Assembly (NCBI RefSeq): GCF_000733125.1
Contig: NZ_JPHU01000004.1
Span: 62,001-126,000, forward strand
From: Parvularcula oceani
Lineage (GTDB): Bacteria; Pseudomonadota; Alphaproteobacteria; Caulobacterales; Parvularculaceae
DNA: 64,000 nucleotides
Reading direction: 5' to 3'
The number at the start of each line of letters is the position of its first letter. Position 1 is the first letter of the stretch. The translations under genes were made by a program, and so were the position numbers. The notes under the pieces were generated by a model. It saw only the letters and a program-made list of their open reading frames with translations, had not been told where the DNA came from and made no database searches. This document shows positions 40,427-50,608 of this stretch, one piece after another.

Positions 40427-42583
40427 CTACTTGATCTTCACCGGCACCCATTTGGAGTTGTCGTCCCAGCCGGACGTATCCCAGACGATTTCGCGCACGC
40501 CGCGGGTGGAAAGGAAGTAGCGGCTTTTGTGCGCGTTGGTGAAGCGGACACTGCCATCGGCGAGCGTCTCGATGCGCCAGCGCTTGTCATCGTCATTCGA
40601 GTCCGTCGGCCACACCCAGCGCATCTCGCCGCTGCCATTCGTGTCGAGCTGCCCGCGGCCGGGACGGCCGTTGATGATCCGCCAGGTGCCGTCGCCGACG
40701 GCCTTGAACCGCCACCAGCGGTCATCCCCGTTCTTGTAGAGATGCTGGTCAACGTTCCCGCCGCTATCGGTGTCGACGAAGCGGCCGGTGGCGACGTTTT
40801 TCAAAGCGTACCAGACCCCTTCCTGGGGGAAGCTCGGCGAAGAGCTCGTCGTCTGCGGAGCGGAGACTTTCTGCGCGCCCGAGCAGGTGCTCGGGACCGA
40901 GCGCGATTCCGAGATCACGGGCCAGCTGCCCGACATGCGCATGGAGGCGCCCTGGCCCATGCCGAACTGCGCGAAGGCCTTCCAGATCAGGCAGTCATCG
41001 GCCCCTTGGGAGGCGGCGAGCAGGCCGTCCCGCATCTGCATGTAGTCAGGGCCCGGAACGGTGTTGTTCAGACCGTCGACGAGATAGGTCATCAGAAGAT
41101 CGCGCGACTTGCCGTTCGCCTTGAACAGCTCCCAGGTCCGCCAGATGGCCGCCGCATAGATCTCGCCGTCGCGGTGCTGGGAAAAGCCGCTGAAGTCCTT
41201 CAGCGTCAGCGGATAGCCCTTGTAGCGATGCCGCCGGATGCCCGTGGCGCTATTGGCCGCCCACTCGCCGATCGTGTCATCGTCGGTCATGATGGCCGCG
41301 ATGCCATCCGACATCCCCTCGCCGATCGCACCGGAGACGGGGCCGTCCATGTCGCCCACCATGCGCCAGGTCAGGCCGTGGCTGTATTCGTGCCAGATGA
41401 CGTCTGCGTCGAAGCTGCCCGGCCGGCTCGGCGAGGTCCAGTTCCACTTGTACATCTGCATCCGGGGCGCGCCGCCATCCCAGAGGGGCGTTGCGAAATT
41501 GGCGTTGTTGCTGCCGGTCCCGTCGAGCGCTTCGGCCCGGACATAGTCGCCGCCGATCCCGCCGCGGCCGTAATTGGAAGCCTGGAAGTTGCCCGCGCTT
41601 TCGGTGAAGCCGTATTTGTAGAGTTTATCGTGAATGTCGTTCACGTGATAGAATAGGCTCTGCACCGCGGCGCGCTGATTGGTGCTGTGCAGGGCGTCGC
41701 GCTGGATATCGGGAACCACGCCGAAGACGCCGGACCAGACACGCGAGCCGCCGCCATCGGGTGAATTGCTTCTGCTGGTATCGGTGTAGGCGTGGACGTT
41801 GTGCCCGCGAATGCTGTTGTCGTACTGCGCCTGCGCCGTATTGAGCCAGCCCCTCGGCGAGGCGTTCTTGTCGGCGAGCCAGCCGCCCATCACGGTCGGA
41901 TTTCCGTGCTCGGGGCTCGTCTTGTAGGCGATGTAGCTGTCGTTCGCGGTGCGGTTCTGGACATCAATGACCGCGCCGCGGCCATCGACGAGGGCGTGCT
42001 TGAGTTCGTTGGTCTCCTTCGCCCAGGCCTCGACGAGATAGCCGGTTTCCACCGTGCCGTCGCTGTCGGCGATGATCACGGGATCGGCCGTAGGCTCCTG
42101 CTCGTAGAAGGCGTCATGCTCGAAGACGAGCCTGTCGCGGTGCTTGGCGGCGACATCGGCCGCGCTCCGGCCGAAGATATCCCCGACCGCGCGGCCCAGC
42201 GCGCGATCGGAAATCGCTCCCGCCGCCCGCACGAAGGCCCGCTCCAGATCGGCGAGACGGTAGGACAGGCGGGATATCGCGCCGTCCTCCTCCAGCGCCA
42301 CGCGCACGAAGGAGCCGTGCACCGGCACGCCGTTCATGCGTTGCTCGAACTGGAGATAGGTTCGCTCGACATTGGGGCTCTCGTGCCGCCGCACCTCGAC
42401 GAGGGCGTCGAGGCTGCGCGGACCGTAGCCGGCCTCTTCCAGCAATCGGCGGATCGCATCTTCGCCTGCCCTGTCCTCGGGCGCGATGACCGTGGGTTCC
42501 GTCTCGGCGAGCGGAGCGGCTGCGATTGCAACGGAGGAGAGCCCTGCCCAGGCCCCGGCGGCGAGGAGCGCCGTCTTCAGCAT
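40427..42583 (-). CDS. Secreted M36-family metallopeptidase (fungalysin) with C-terminal beta-trefoil-like domain
   Basis: The 718-residue zinc endopeptidase has a signal peptide (about 1-23), a long propeptide (FTP/PepSY-like, to about 230), and the catalytic domain with HEYSH (398-402) and third ligand E422 in GEGMSDG. The last 140 residues have regularly spaced Trp/Gly repeats (WYALKNVATGRF, DDRWWRFKAV, DDKRWRIETL), suggesting a ricin- or fascin-type beta-trefoil for sugar or surface binding. Its paralogue lies near 57 kb. ATG 42583 gives a normal signal peptide; GTG 42592 is possible. It is likely exported by Sec and then crosses the outer membrane by type II secretion, which is not in the window. 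Confidence 0.9.
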   Translation of the reverse strand: MLKTALLAAGAWAGLSSVAIAAAPLAETEPTVIAPEDRAGEDAIRRLLEEAGYGPRSLDALVEVRRHESPNVERTYLQFEQRMNGVPVHGSFVRVALEEDGAISRLSYRLADLERAFVRAAGAISDRALGRAVGDIFGRSAADVAAKHRDRLVFEHDAFYEQEPTADPVIIADSDGTVETGYLVEAWAKETNELKHALVDGRGAVIDVQNRTANDSYIAYKTSPEHGNPTVMGGWLADKNASPRGWLNTAQAQYDNSIRGHNVHAYTDTSRSNSPDGGGSRVWSGVFGVVPDIQRDALHSTNQRAAVQSLFYHVNDIHDKLYKYGFTESAGNFQASNYGRGGIGGDYVRAEALDGTGSNNANFATPLWDGGAPRMQMYKWNWTSPSRPGSFDADVIWHEYSHGLTWRMVGDMDGPVSGAIGEGMSDGIAAIMTDDDTIGEWAANSATGIRRHRYKGYPLTLKDFSGFSQHRDGEIYAAAIWRTWELFKANGKSRDLLMTYLVDGLNNTVPGPDYMQMRDGLLAASQGADDCLIWKAFAQFGMGQGASMRMSGSWPVISESRSVPSTCSGAQKVSAPQTTSSSPSFPQEGVWYALKNVATGRFVDTDSGGNVDQHLYKNGDDRWWRFKAVGDGTWRIINGRPGRGQLDTNGSGEMRWVWPTDSNDDDKRWRIETLADGSVRFTNAHKSRYFLSTRGVREIVWDTSGWDDNSKWVPVKIK

Positions 42584-42718
42584 GTTCGTCACGGTTCCGT
42601 ACTCGGTGCTTGCTCAGAGTCCGCAGCCGAACGAAGCGCGCTCACCGGGATGCGCGGCTGCCCGGCCGCACAACGAACCCCACGCTTCTCTTGCTGCTTT
42701 CCCTATCTCGACGGAAGC

Positions 42719-42747
42719 TGAGTAGACCGGCGCAAGAATAGCGTCAA
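42719..42747 (-). promoter_or_regulatory. Candidate promoter of the first M36 peptidase gene
   Basis: TTGACG (42747-42742) and TACTCA (42724-42719) on the minus strand are separated by exactly 17 bases, about 136 bases before the start codon. The -10 is weak and no operator is evident. Confidence 0.35.
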
Positions 42748-42984
42748 CACGTTTTCGTGATAATCAACAGAAGTTTGGGAAGTTGGGCGAAGTATGCTGA
42801 TCTATACTTGCAGCACACCGCCCCAGCGCCTTGTCTAACGCGGATGTGACCACAATAGGGCGAGATGTGACCACATTCGGATTGTTCCATGAGAATTCTT
42901 TCATGTTTGAGCAACCGTATTGTCTCGAAAAAGGTTATCGAAACGTTAAATGGTTAATATGGAGACCATTACTCTTGGACGATT
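42748..42984. other. AT-richer intergenic stretch with a tandem 12-bp direct repeat
   Basis: Between the first M36 gene and the ettA terminator there is no convincing gene. The stretch is clearly less GC-rich than the flanks. It holds two copies of GATGTGACCACA at 42843-42854 and 42864-42875, 21 bases apart (two helical turns), a TTAA-ATGG-TTAA near 42950 and a GATTC (GANTC) site near 42980. A 69-codon frame with a TTG start crosses it but looks random. Confidence 0.45.
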
Positions 42985-43018
42985 CAAAAAGAGAGGGCGG
43001 AGCATTGCGCTCCGCCCT
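42985..43018 (-). terminator. Rho-independent terminator of ettA
   Basis: On the minus strand, AGGGCGGAGC (43018-43009) pairs exactly with GCTCCGCCCT (43003-42994) around five bases and is followed by CTCTTTTT. It begins 33 bases after the ettA stop. Confidence 0.85.
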
Positions 43019-43050
43019 GACCGGTCCCGATATTCCTTAAGAAGAAAGCG

Positions 43051-44715
<1,665 letters not shown>

Positions 44716-44823
44716 GATCTTTTCCGAACGGCAGGAGTTGAGGGAACGGGATCTAAGGCTGCGAGCGCCGCGGCTCAACACGCCATGTTCGCCGCGAGGC
44801 GATCGGCTGCCTAGGTGAAGGGG

Positions 44824-45483
44824 ATGACACGTTCCCTGCTCCTCGCCGCCTGTCTTCTCGCATCCGCCTGCGCCTCGGCGCCCGGGCTTCGCAATGTGCA
44901 GGTCCTGGACGAGGGAACGGTCGTGCGATCGGGGCAGCCGAGCGCTCTGGGACTGGCCTTCCTGCGCGACACCTACGGGGTCGAGACGGTCATCAACCTC
45001 AATCAGGAAGGGCAGGACGAGGAGATGGTGGCAGCGATGGCGCTGGGCCTCGACTATCTGCCCCTGCCCACCGGAACCTACGACCTCGAGCGCGAGAATC
45101 TCGCCGTGGTCATCGCGGCGATCCGCTCGGCGCAGGCCCGCGGCAGGACCCCCGTCCTCATCCACTGCCGCAGCGGCCAGGACCGCACCGGCACCGCCGT
45201 GGCCCTGTTCGAGATCATCGAGGAGGGCCTGTCGCCCGAGGAGGCCGCCGCGCAGATGCAGGCGGCTCGGCACTGGACACATCGCGTCGCCTTTCCCCAC
45301 CTGACCCGGATCGCGCTCAACGAAGGCATCAGGGAAGAGGTCTCCGAAGCGGCCGGCAGCCTCGAGGATATCGGCATCATCCTGCCGCCCGACCCCTGGG
45401 AGGCCGAGCCGGAAGCCGCGCCGCCCGGCGACGTGGTGCTGCGCTCCGGACTCGTCGTCACCACCCGGCCGGGAATACGCTGA
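44824..45483 (+). CDS. Dual-specificity/tyrosine phosphatase-like lipoprotein
   Basis: The 219-residue product has a signal peptide with lipobox ASAC (C16) and a phosphatase-type CX5R loop HCRSGQDRTGT (C115, R121), preceded by the VVRSGQPSALGLAFLRDTYGVETVINL strand set of bacterial DSP-like enzymes. It would act in the periplasm on an unknown phosphomonoester, possibly a lipid or inositol phosphate. The C-terminal 50 residues are acidic and proline-rich. ATG 44824 is preferred for AGGTGA just upstream; a GTG nine bases earlier adds three residues. It is followed after four bases by a methyltransferase gene. Confidence 0.82.
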   Translation: MTRSLLLAACLLASACASAPGLRNVQVLDEGTVVRSGQPSALGLAFLRDTYGVETVINLNQEGQDEEMVAAMALGLDYLPLPTGTYDLERENLAVVIAAIRSAQARGRTPVLIHCRSGQDRTGTAVALFEIIEEGLSPEEAAAQMQAARHWTHRVAFPHLTRIALNEGIREEVSEAAGSLEDIGIILPPDPWEAEPEAAPPGDVVLRSGLVVTTRPGIR

Positions 45484-45487
45484 CGGC

Positions 45488-46102
45488 ATGGGTCTTTACA
45501 CGGAGCATATCGAGCCGAGGCTCGTGAACCTCGCCTGTTCTTCCCGTGTCATCGCGCCCTATCGCTCGAAGCTGGTGCCCCGCGCCAGCGGAGAGGTGCT
45601 CGAGATCGGGTTCGGCTCGGGGCTGAACCTGCCCCATTACGATGCGGCGCGGGTCAGCCGCCTCCACCTCCTCGAGCCGAACGCGCCGATCCGGCGGCTG
45701 GCGGAGAGCCGCCTGCGGCAATCCGCCCTGCCGAACGCGATTCTCGATGCCGGGGCGGAAGCGGTTCCCCTGCCCGATGACAGCATCGACACGGTCCTCG
45801 TCACCTTCACCTATTGCACCGTACCGGACCTGGCCGGCGCGCTCCGCGAGGCGCGGCGCGTGCTCAAGCCGGGCGGCAGGCTTCTCTTCGCCGAACACGG
45901 CCTGGCGCCCGATGCGGGCGTCGCCAGGTGGCAGCACCGCATCCAGCCGGTCTGGGGACGGCTCGCCGGCGGCTGCCACCTGACCCGCGACATTCCCTCG
46001 GCGCTTCGCGCAGCGGGGTTCGACCTGCCCGAGCTTGAGCAGGGCTATGCGGAACGGGCGCCGCGCTTTGCCGGCTATATCAGCACCGGCGCCGCCGCCT
46101 GA
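45488..46102 (+). CDS. Class I SAM-dependent methyltransferase (METTL7/UbiE-like)
   Basis: The 204-residue protein has motif I VLEIGFGSGLNLPHY (37-51), the acidic motif II LLEPNAP, and the post-motif III region VLKPGGRLLFAEHGLAPD typical of UbiE-like enzymes, followed by HLTRDIPSALRAAGF. No membrane span is obvious. The substrate is unknown; it is not part of a quinone or phospholipid gene set. It starts four bases after the phosphatase-like gene, so the two share a transcript. Confidence 0.85.
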   Translation: MGLYTEHIEPRLVNLACSSRVIAPYRSKLVPRASGEVLEIGFGSGLNLPHYDAARVSRLHLLEPNAPIRRLAESRLRQSALPNAILDAGAEAVPLPDDSIDTVLVTFTYCTVPDLAGALREARRVLKPGGRLLFAEHGLAPDAGVARWQHRIQPVWGRLAGGCHLTRDIPSALRAAGFDLPELEQGYAERAPRFAGYISTGAAA

Positions 46103-46106
46103 GGCC

Positions 46107-47267
46107 TCAGGTCCAGTAGAGGAGCCGCGCCCGTGGCAGCGCGCGCTCCACGCTCTGTGCGAACCAGCCTCGCATCTCCTCCATCAGCGCTTTGGGATAG
46201 ACGTATTTCACGCCCCCGAACTTGTTGCGCTTCTGCGCGCGGACGGCCGGATCCATTTCGAGCCCCGTCGCCGGGTACCATCCCATCAGCACCTCGCGGC
46301 TGCCGGGAGTGAACCGGTGGGTGATCAGCTCGACGGTCAGATCGGCGCTTTCGGGCAGGACCCCGGCCGCATCGCGCAGCAGCTGTAGATAGGCCGGGCG
46401 CCAGTTCTCGATCGGCATGATCGGAGCGATGGTGAGCCCGACCGGATAGCCCGCGCCGGCAAGCTGCCCCATCGCTTCCAGCCTGCGGGAGAGGCTCGCC
46501 GTGCCGCCCTCGAACCGGCGCGTGACCGCCTCGGCATTGACGGAGAAGCGGGCACGGGTCCGTCCGCCGTGGCGAAGCGTCAGCAGCGGGTGCACCGCGT
46601 CGAATTTGGTCGTGAAGCGCAGCCCGATCGCCGCGCCACCCTCTGCGAGCAGCGCGACATGCTCGATCGCGCGGGATAGCGACCCGGTGAGATGCTCGAT
46701 CCCGAGAGGGTCGGTGTAGCAGGACGCTTCGAAGGTCGTGCCCTCGCCGCCGCGGGCTTGCGTGCCGCTCGTCACGCGCCCCTGCCCCAGATAATCCGGC
46801 AGGACGCCGAAAATCTCGCCGAGATTGGCATAGGCCCGCGTGACCGGCGGCCCGGAGAGGGAGCCCGCGAGGTAGCAGTACTGGCAATGGGCAGGGCAGC
46901 CGGTGGCGAGGTCGAGCCGGAAATCGGCCGAGGGCGGGATCGGCTGGAGCTTGAGCGCCGAAGGCGGCGCATTGACGATGGCGAGAGTGGATTTGGCGCG
47001 GCGATAGGTTTCGGCGGTCGTCTCGCCGCGCAGGCCCCGGATCTGATTGCCGGAGAGATGGACCACCTCGGCACCGGCCGCCTCGCCCGCGCGGGCAGCG
47101 TGCCGGGCGACCTCGGAGCCTTGCGCATCCCGCGCGATGAGCACGCGGCGCGGACGCCAGAGCTTCGCATGATCGGCGGGCAGGCGCTCGGCGAGCCGTT
47201 CGGGGTCGCGCCGCGGCGCGGCGGCGCGGCTCGGCGCGATATGGGGAGCGGCGGGCGCGTCTCGCAT
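46107..47267 (-). CDS. SPL-family radical SAM protein (spore photoproduct lyase-like)
   Basis: The 386-residue protein has the radical SAM cluster motif CPAHCQYC (C124, C128, C131) within the SplB-like context DLATGCPAHCQYCYLAGSL, the SASPA-like segments FEASCYTDPLGIEHLTGSL and RFTTKFDAV, and a C-terminal KYVYPKALMEEMRGW. True SplB repairs spore DNA photoproducts; in non-sporulating alphaproteobacteria the homologue probably repairs UV lesions but this is unproven. ATG 47267 precedes a basic leader; no good ribosome-binding site is seen, and a longer frame to 47348 exists. Confidence 0.85.
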   Translation of the reverse strand: MRDAPAAPHIAPSRAAAPRRDPERLAERLPADHAKLWRPRRVLIARDAQGSEVARHAARAGEAAGAEVVHLSGNQIRGLRGETTAETYRRAKSTLAIVNAPPSALKLQPIPPSADFRLDLATGCPAHCQYCYLAGSLSGPPVTRAYANLGEIFGVLPDYLGQGRVTSGTQARGGEGTTFEASCYTDPLGIEHLTGSLSRAIEHVALLAEGGAAIGLRFTTKFDAVHPLLTLRHGGRTRARFSVNAEAVTRRFEGGTASLSRRLEAMGQLAGAGYPVGLTIAPIMPIENWRPAYLQLLRDAAGVLPESADLTVELITHRFTPGSREVLMGWYPATGLEMDPAVRAQKRNKFGGVKYVYPKALMEEMRGWFAQSVERALPRARLLYWT

Positions 47268-47359
47268 GCTGCAAGAACACGCCTGGCCACTCTCCCTCCC
47301 GCGCGTCGGAACCGCGCAGGGCGCTCGCCCGTTCCTGACCGCAGACAAGGAGAGTTCAG

Positions 47360-47563
47360 ATGAGCGACCGCGCCATGGGCGAAGCCCACGCCAAGACAGC
47401 AGCCGATCAGCTTCAGGAACTGCAAACCATGCTGCGCACGGAACTGAAGACGACGGGCGACCCGCAGTTCAAGGCGCTCGCCGAGACGGCCGCCGAAGTG
47501 CTCGGCGGCCTGCGCAACGCCTTCCTCGATTATCGAAAGCGCGAGGAAGACGCCTGGAAATAG
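47360..47563 (+). CDS. Small helical hypothetical protein
   Basis: The 67-residue product is hydrophilic and predicted fully helical (QLQELQTMLRTELKTTGDPQFKALAETAAEVLGGLRNAFLDYRKREEDAWK), with no cysteines or membrane span. AAGGAG lies eight bases before ATG 47360, a strong start. No family is recognised. It ends three bases before the stop of the opposite-strand fRMsr gene, a tail-to-tail pair. Confidence 0.78.
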   Translation: MSDRAMGEAHAKTAADQLQELQTMLRTELKTTGDPQFKALAETAAEVLGGLRNAFLDYRKREEDAWK

Positions 47564-47566
47564 GGT

Positions 47567-48031
47567 TCAGCCGAAGACGTCCGCGACGAGGCGTTCGAGA
47601 GCCGCCCTGTCGGTTTCGCCGAACGTGCCGGCCTCCGGATTGTCGATGTCGAGGACGGCGAAGAGCGTTCCGTCCGGATCGCGCACCGGCACGACGATCT
47701 CGCTGACAGAGCGGCTGTCGCAGGCGATGTGGCCTTCGAAGGCGTGCACGTCCTCGACCACCTGCGTCTCGCCCGTCCGGGCGGCGGCTCCGCATACCCC
47801 CTTGGCGAAGGGAATGCGCAGGCAGCCGAGCGTGCCCTGATAGGGCCCGACCACCAGCTCGTCTTCCTTGGCCCGATCGACCATGTAGAAGCCGGTCCAG
47901 ATATTGTCGGGGAAGGCCTGGGCGAGGAGGCAGGAGACCGTCGCCATGCGGGCAATGCGGTCCCCCTCCCCCTCGAGAACCGAGGCAAGCTGCCGGCTTA
48001 CCTCGTCATAGATTTCCGCCCTGCCGGTCAT
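47567..48031 (-). CDS. msrC: Free methionine-(R)-sulfoxide reductase (GAF domain)
   Basis: This GAF-fold enzyme reduces free methionine-R-sulfoxide using a cysteine cycle. The 154-residue protein keeps the three family cysteines C70, C80 and C104 (TLGCLRIPFAKGVCGAAARTGE, HIACDSRS) and the IVVPVRDPDGTLFAVLDIDNPE ending, which together define fRMsr and separate it from other GAF proteins. It stands alone; its role is repair of oxidised methionine, perhaps linked to the methionine-cycle genes elsewhere in the window only by theme. Confidence 0.92.
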   Translation of the reverse strand: MTGRAEIYDEVSRQLASVLEGEGDRIARMATVSCLLAQAFPDNIWTGFYMVDRAKEDELVVGPYQGTLGCLRIPFAKGVCGAAARTGETQVVEDVHAFEGHIACDSRSVSEIVVPVRDPDGTLFAVLDIDNPEAGTFGETDRAALERLVADVFG

Positions 48032-48085
48032 ACGCGCCTCCTTGGAGCGGAAGCGCGTAGACGAGACGCGGCCGGGTGGCCAGCG

Positions 48086-48397
48086 TCAGCGCGCTTCGGC
48101 GAAGCGGACCGGCCGTTCATGCGCCGCCGTCAGCATCGAATGGTCGGCGCTGGCCACGAACTGTTCGAGGAGATCGGCAGCACAGGCCTTGCGCGCATTG
48201 CGCTCGGCCGGAGACAGCCTTTCCTCGACACCGCAGGCCCGCGCCGCGCGCTTCTCCAGTTTGCGATAGACCTTCGCTGCGCCCTCCTTGGAGGCGAGTT
48301 CGACGGCGCTGATCTCGACGCTGACTTCCTGCGCGACGGCGGGCTGCAGGAAGAGAACGGCTGCGGTGCCGAAAACGGCGAGGCTGGTGCGGATCAT
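48086..48397 (-). CDS. UrcA-family periplasmic protein
   Basis: The 103-residue product has a signal peptide (about 1-22, ending AVAQ) and the UrcA fold: VSVEISAVELASKEGAAKVYRKLEKRAARACG, with two cysteines (C55, C72) that likely form a disulfide. UrcA proteins are common in Caulobacter and relatives; none has an established biochemical function. It is preceded by 314 bases without a gene, presumably holding its promoter. Confidence 0.85.
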   Translation of the reverse strand: MIRTSLAVFGTAAVLFLQPAVAQEVSVEISAVELASKEGAAKVYRKLEKRAARACGVEERLSPAERNARKACAADLLEQFVASADHSMLTAAHERPVRFAEAR

Positions 48398-48711
48398 GAT
48401 TTCCCTCTGTATCCGGTCGGAACGACACCTGCCGCTCCGTTGATGACGAGGGGACCGCTAGGCCTCATCCGTGACCGGTTGATGAAGAGAAATCGATGGT
48501 TTCGTTAAAAGATCGGCCCGATCAGCACTTGGGCCACCCAAGTCGAAATCGTGCGAATCGCGACGTCGCCTAGACAACCAAATATTTCTGCTTCCGAGCA
48601 CCATTCTGTCGCAAAGCCAGGATTTTCGGGCATCCCGTGCTCAGCGTCGCGCACGGCGAGAGCACGGCAGGGTAAACGGTGCCGGAAAAGATTTCTTCGG
48701 GCGCCGCCTCG
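48398..48711. other. Non-coding stretch between the UrcA and GFO/IDH genes
   Basis: No convincing gene is seen. The stretch is AT-richer near 48495-48610 and holds a GAATC (GANTC) site near 48554 and a GCACGGCGAGAGCACGG direct pair near 48650. A plus-strand frame here reads into the antisense of the next gene and is dismissed. Confidence 0.5.
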
Positions 48712-49935
48712 TCAGCCGCGCATGGTCCCGTCCGGGGCGAGCCTGACCGTCCTGCCCTCGGCCGCGGAGCGATAGATCGCCTCCATCAGGCGGACATCGC
48801 GCAGGCCCATCTCCCCGGGGGTCTTCACATCCGTGCCCTGCCGGATCGCCTGCGCGAAATGCTCGAGCTGGCGCGAGAACTGGACGGTGGAATCGCCGGG
48901 CTCCAGCGTCTCCGAGCCCTCTTCGGTGTCGAGGGTCATGACGTTGCCGCGATAGCTCGTCGCGGGATCCATGACGAGCGTGCCCAGTTCGCCGCGCACG
49001 GAAACGCGGTTCTCGGAGGCCGCGTCATAGGAGGTCGAAAGCTGCGCCACAGCGCCCGAAGGGAAGCGCAGCTGGCTCGCCGTATGGGCGAAGATCTGCG
49101 AGAAGCGCGGGTCGTTCGGCGGCGTGTCGTTGATCGCGCTGATCGCCTCCGGCATCTCGCCCGAAAGATAGAGCGCGGCCTGCAGGCCGTAGATCCCGTA
49201 ATCCTCCAGCGGTCCGCCGCCCGCCAGCGCGCGGTTCACGCGCCAGTTCTCGGCGGGCGTGGTCGGGCCGAGGCGATAGGTGTGGGCCGTGCGGATCGTC
49301 CGCAGGCGGCCGAGCACGTCCTCGCGCATCAGCCCCATCGCCCGCAGATTATAGGGCTCGAAATGGCAGCGATAGCCGATCATCAGCTTCCGGTCGGCCC
49401 TGCGCCCCGCCGCGATCATCCGCTCGCATTCGGCAGAATTCAGCGCCATCGGCTTTTCGCACAAGACATGCTTTCCGGCGGCGAAGGCCTTCTCCGCCCA
49501 ATCCGCATGCAGACCGCTCGGCAGGATGATGTAGACGGCCTCGATACGGTCGTCCGACGCGATATCGGCGAAATTGTCATAGCCGTAGATCGCGTCCTCG
49601 GGCACGCCATAAGCGCGCGCCACCCGCTGCGCCTTCTCCTGATTGCCGGAGACGAGGCCCGCGATATGGATATTCTTCGCCGTCGAGAAGGCCGGCATCA
49701 TCTGGCCGAGGGCATAGCCGCCGAGGCCGATAATGGCGACGCCGACGCTTTCTCCGCCGGGCTTGGCCGGCGGCTCCTCCGGCAGGGAGGCGCCTTGCGG
49801 GAAGGGCCTACCGATCGCCCGTTCGGGCAGAGGCTCGCCCTGCGCGCCGAGGGCCGGACGCCACCACGGCGCCGCGGCGAGCCCCGATGCCGTGATCTGA
49901 AGGGCGGTGCGGCGAGAGATGCGCGATGCGGTCAT
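48712..49935 (-). CDS. Tat-exported Gfo/Idh/MocA-family oxidoreductase (glucose-fructose oxidoreductase-like)
   Basis: The 407-residue enzyme has a Tat leader (SRRTALQ at 7-13, a hydrophobic stretch and a WWRPALGAQ end), then a Rossmann fold with IIGLGGYALGQ (69-78) and the EKPMAL motif (E160, K161). This matches periplasmic glucose-fructose oxidoreductases that bind NADP tightly and are folded before export. The probable reaction is oxidation of a sugar; the substrate is not certain. It stands alone, with no sugar transporter nearby. Confidence 0.87.
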   Translation of the reverse strand: MTASRISRRTALQITASGLAAAPWWRPALGAQGEPLPERAIGRPFPQGASLPEEPPAKPGGESVGVAIIGLGGYALGQMMPAFSTAKNIHIAGLVSGNQEKAQRVARAYGVPEDAIYGYDNFADIASDDRIEAVYIILPSGLHADWAEKAFAAGKHVLCEKPMALNSAECERMIAAGRRADRKLMIGYRCHFEPYNLRAMGLMREDVLGRLRTIRTAHTYRLGPTTPAENWRVNRALAGGGPLEDYGIYGLQAALYLSGEMPEAISAINDTPPNDPRFSQIFAHTASQLRFPSGAVAQLSTSYDAASENRVSVRGELGTLVMDPATSYRGNVMTLDTEEGSETLEPGDSTVQFSRQLEHFAQAIRQGTDVKTPGEMGLRDVRLMEAIYRSAAEGRTVRLAPDGTMRG

Positions 49936-50025
49936 GAGCGGTCTTCCGAAAGCTGAAGCGGCCGTTCCGTCATAGCTAGGGCGAAGCGGGACGGCGAACC
50001 ACGCCGGGGTACAGTCGCCCGCGGA

Positions 50026-50562
50026 TCAGGAGGGGTCGGGCGGTGCGCTCCCGCCGCCGCCGAGCGGACGCTGCATCAGGAGGAGCTCCCGCCAGGCGCC
50101 GTGCTTCCAGCCGAAATCGGGAAGCCGTCCGGCCTCCTTGAAGCCGTGGCGGGCATGAAGCGCGCGCGAGCCGCCGCCGGAATCGCCGAGGACCGCGAGC
50201 ATCTGGCGATAGCCCAGGGCCTCGCAGCGCTCGATCAGCGCCGAGAGAAGCGCAGAGCCCACGCCCCTGCCCCGCATCCCTTCAGCGACATAGATCGAGT
50301 CTTCCACCGACCATGCATAGGCGGCGCGGTCGCGGAACGGGCCGGCATAGGCGAAGCCGCGAATAGGGCCCGTGCCCTCCTCTTCTGCGACCAGAAAAGG
50401 GTAGCCGCCGCCGGTGATCCTGCCGATGCGCCGGTTCATCTCGGTGACATCGGGCGGAACCGTCTCCCAGGAGGCGGTCTCCGTCTCGACGGAGGCGGCA
50501 TAGATGTCGCGGATCGCCTGCGCGTCGCCGCCTCTTGCCTCGCGGATGCGGATCGTCGTCAC
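50026..50562 (-). CDS. GNAT N-acetyltransferase, phosphinothricin-acetyltransferase-like
   Basis: The 178-residue protein has the GNAT core: DIYAASVETETASWETVPPD, the VAEGMRGRGVGSALLSALIERCEALG acetyl-CoA loop (RGRGVG) and the ALHARHGFKEAGRLPDFGWKHGAWRELLLMQ end, which match the Pat/YncA group acetylating phosphinothricin or methionine sulfoximine analogues. GTG 50562 with AAGGAGG just upstream is the start; the longer frame is low-complexity. The C-terminus ends in a Gly/Pro-rich tail. Substrate not established. Confidence 0.85.
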   Translation of the reverse strand: MTTIRIREARGGDAQAIRDIYAASVETETASWETVPPDVTEMNRRIGRITGGGYPFLVAEEEGTGPIRGFAYAGPFRDRAAYAWSVEDSIYVAEGMRGRGVGSALLSALIERCEALGYRQMLAVLGDSGGGSRALHARHGFKEAGRLPDFGWKHGAWRELLLMQRPLGGGGSAPPDPS

Positions 50563-50608
50563 GGCCTCCTCCTTGCGCCGGCGACCGGCGGAACCTCGAT
50601 TGCGGCCA

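Noticed and set aside
42831-43040. 69-codon plus-strand frame starting with TTG
   Set aside because: It runs through the ettA terminator and direct repeats, has no ribosome-binding site and no protein-like pattern.
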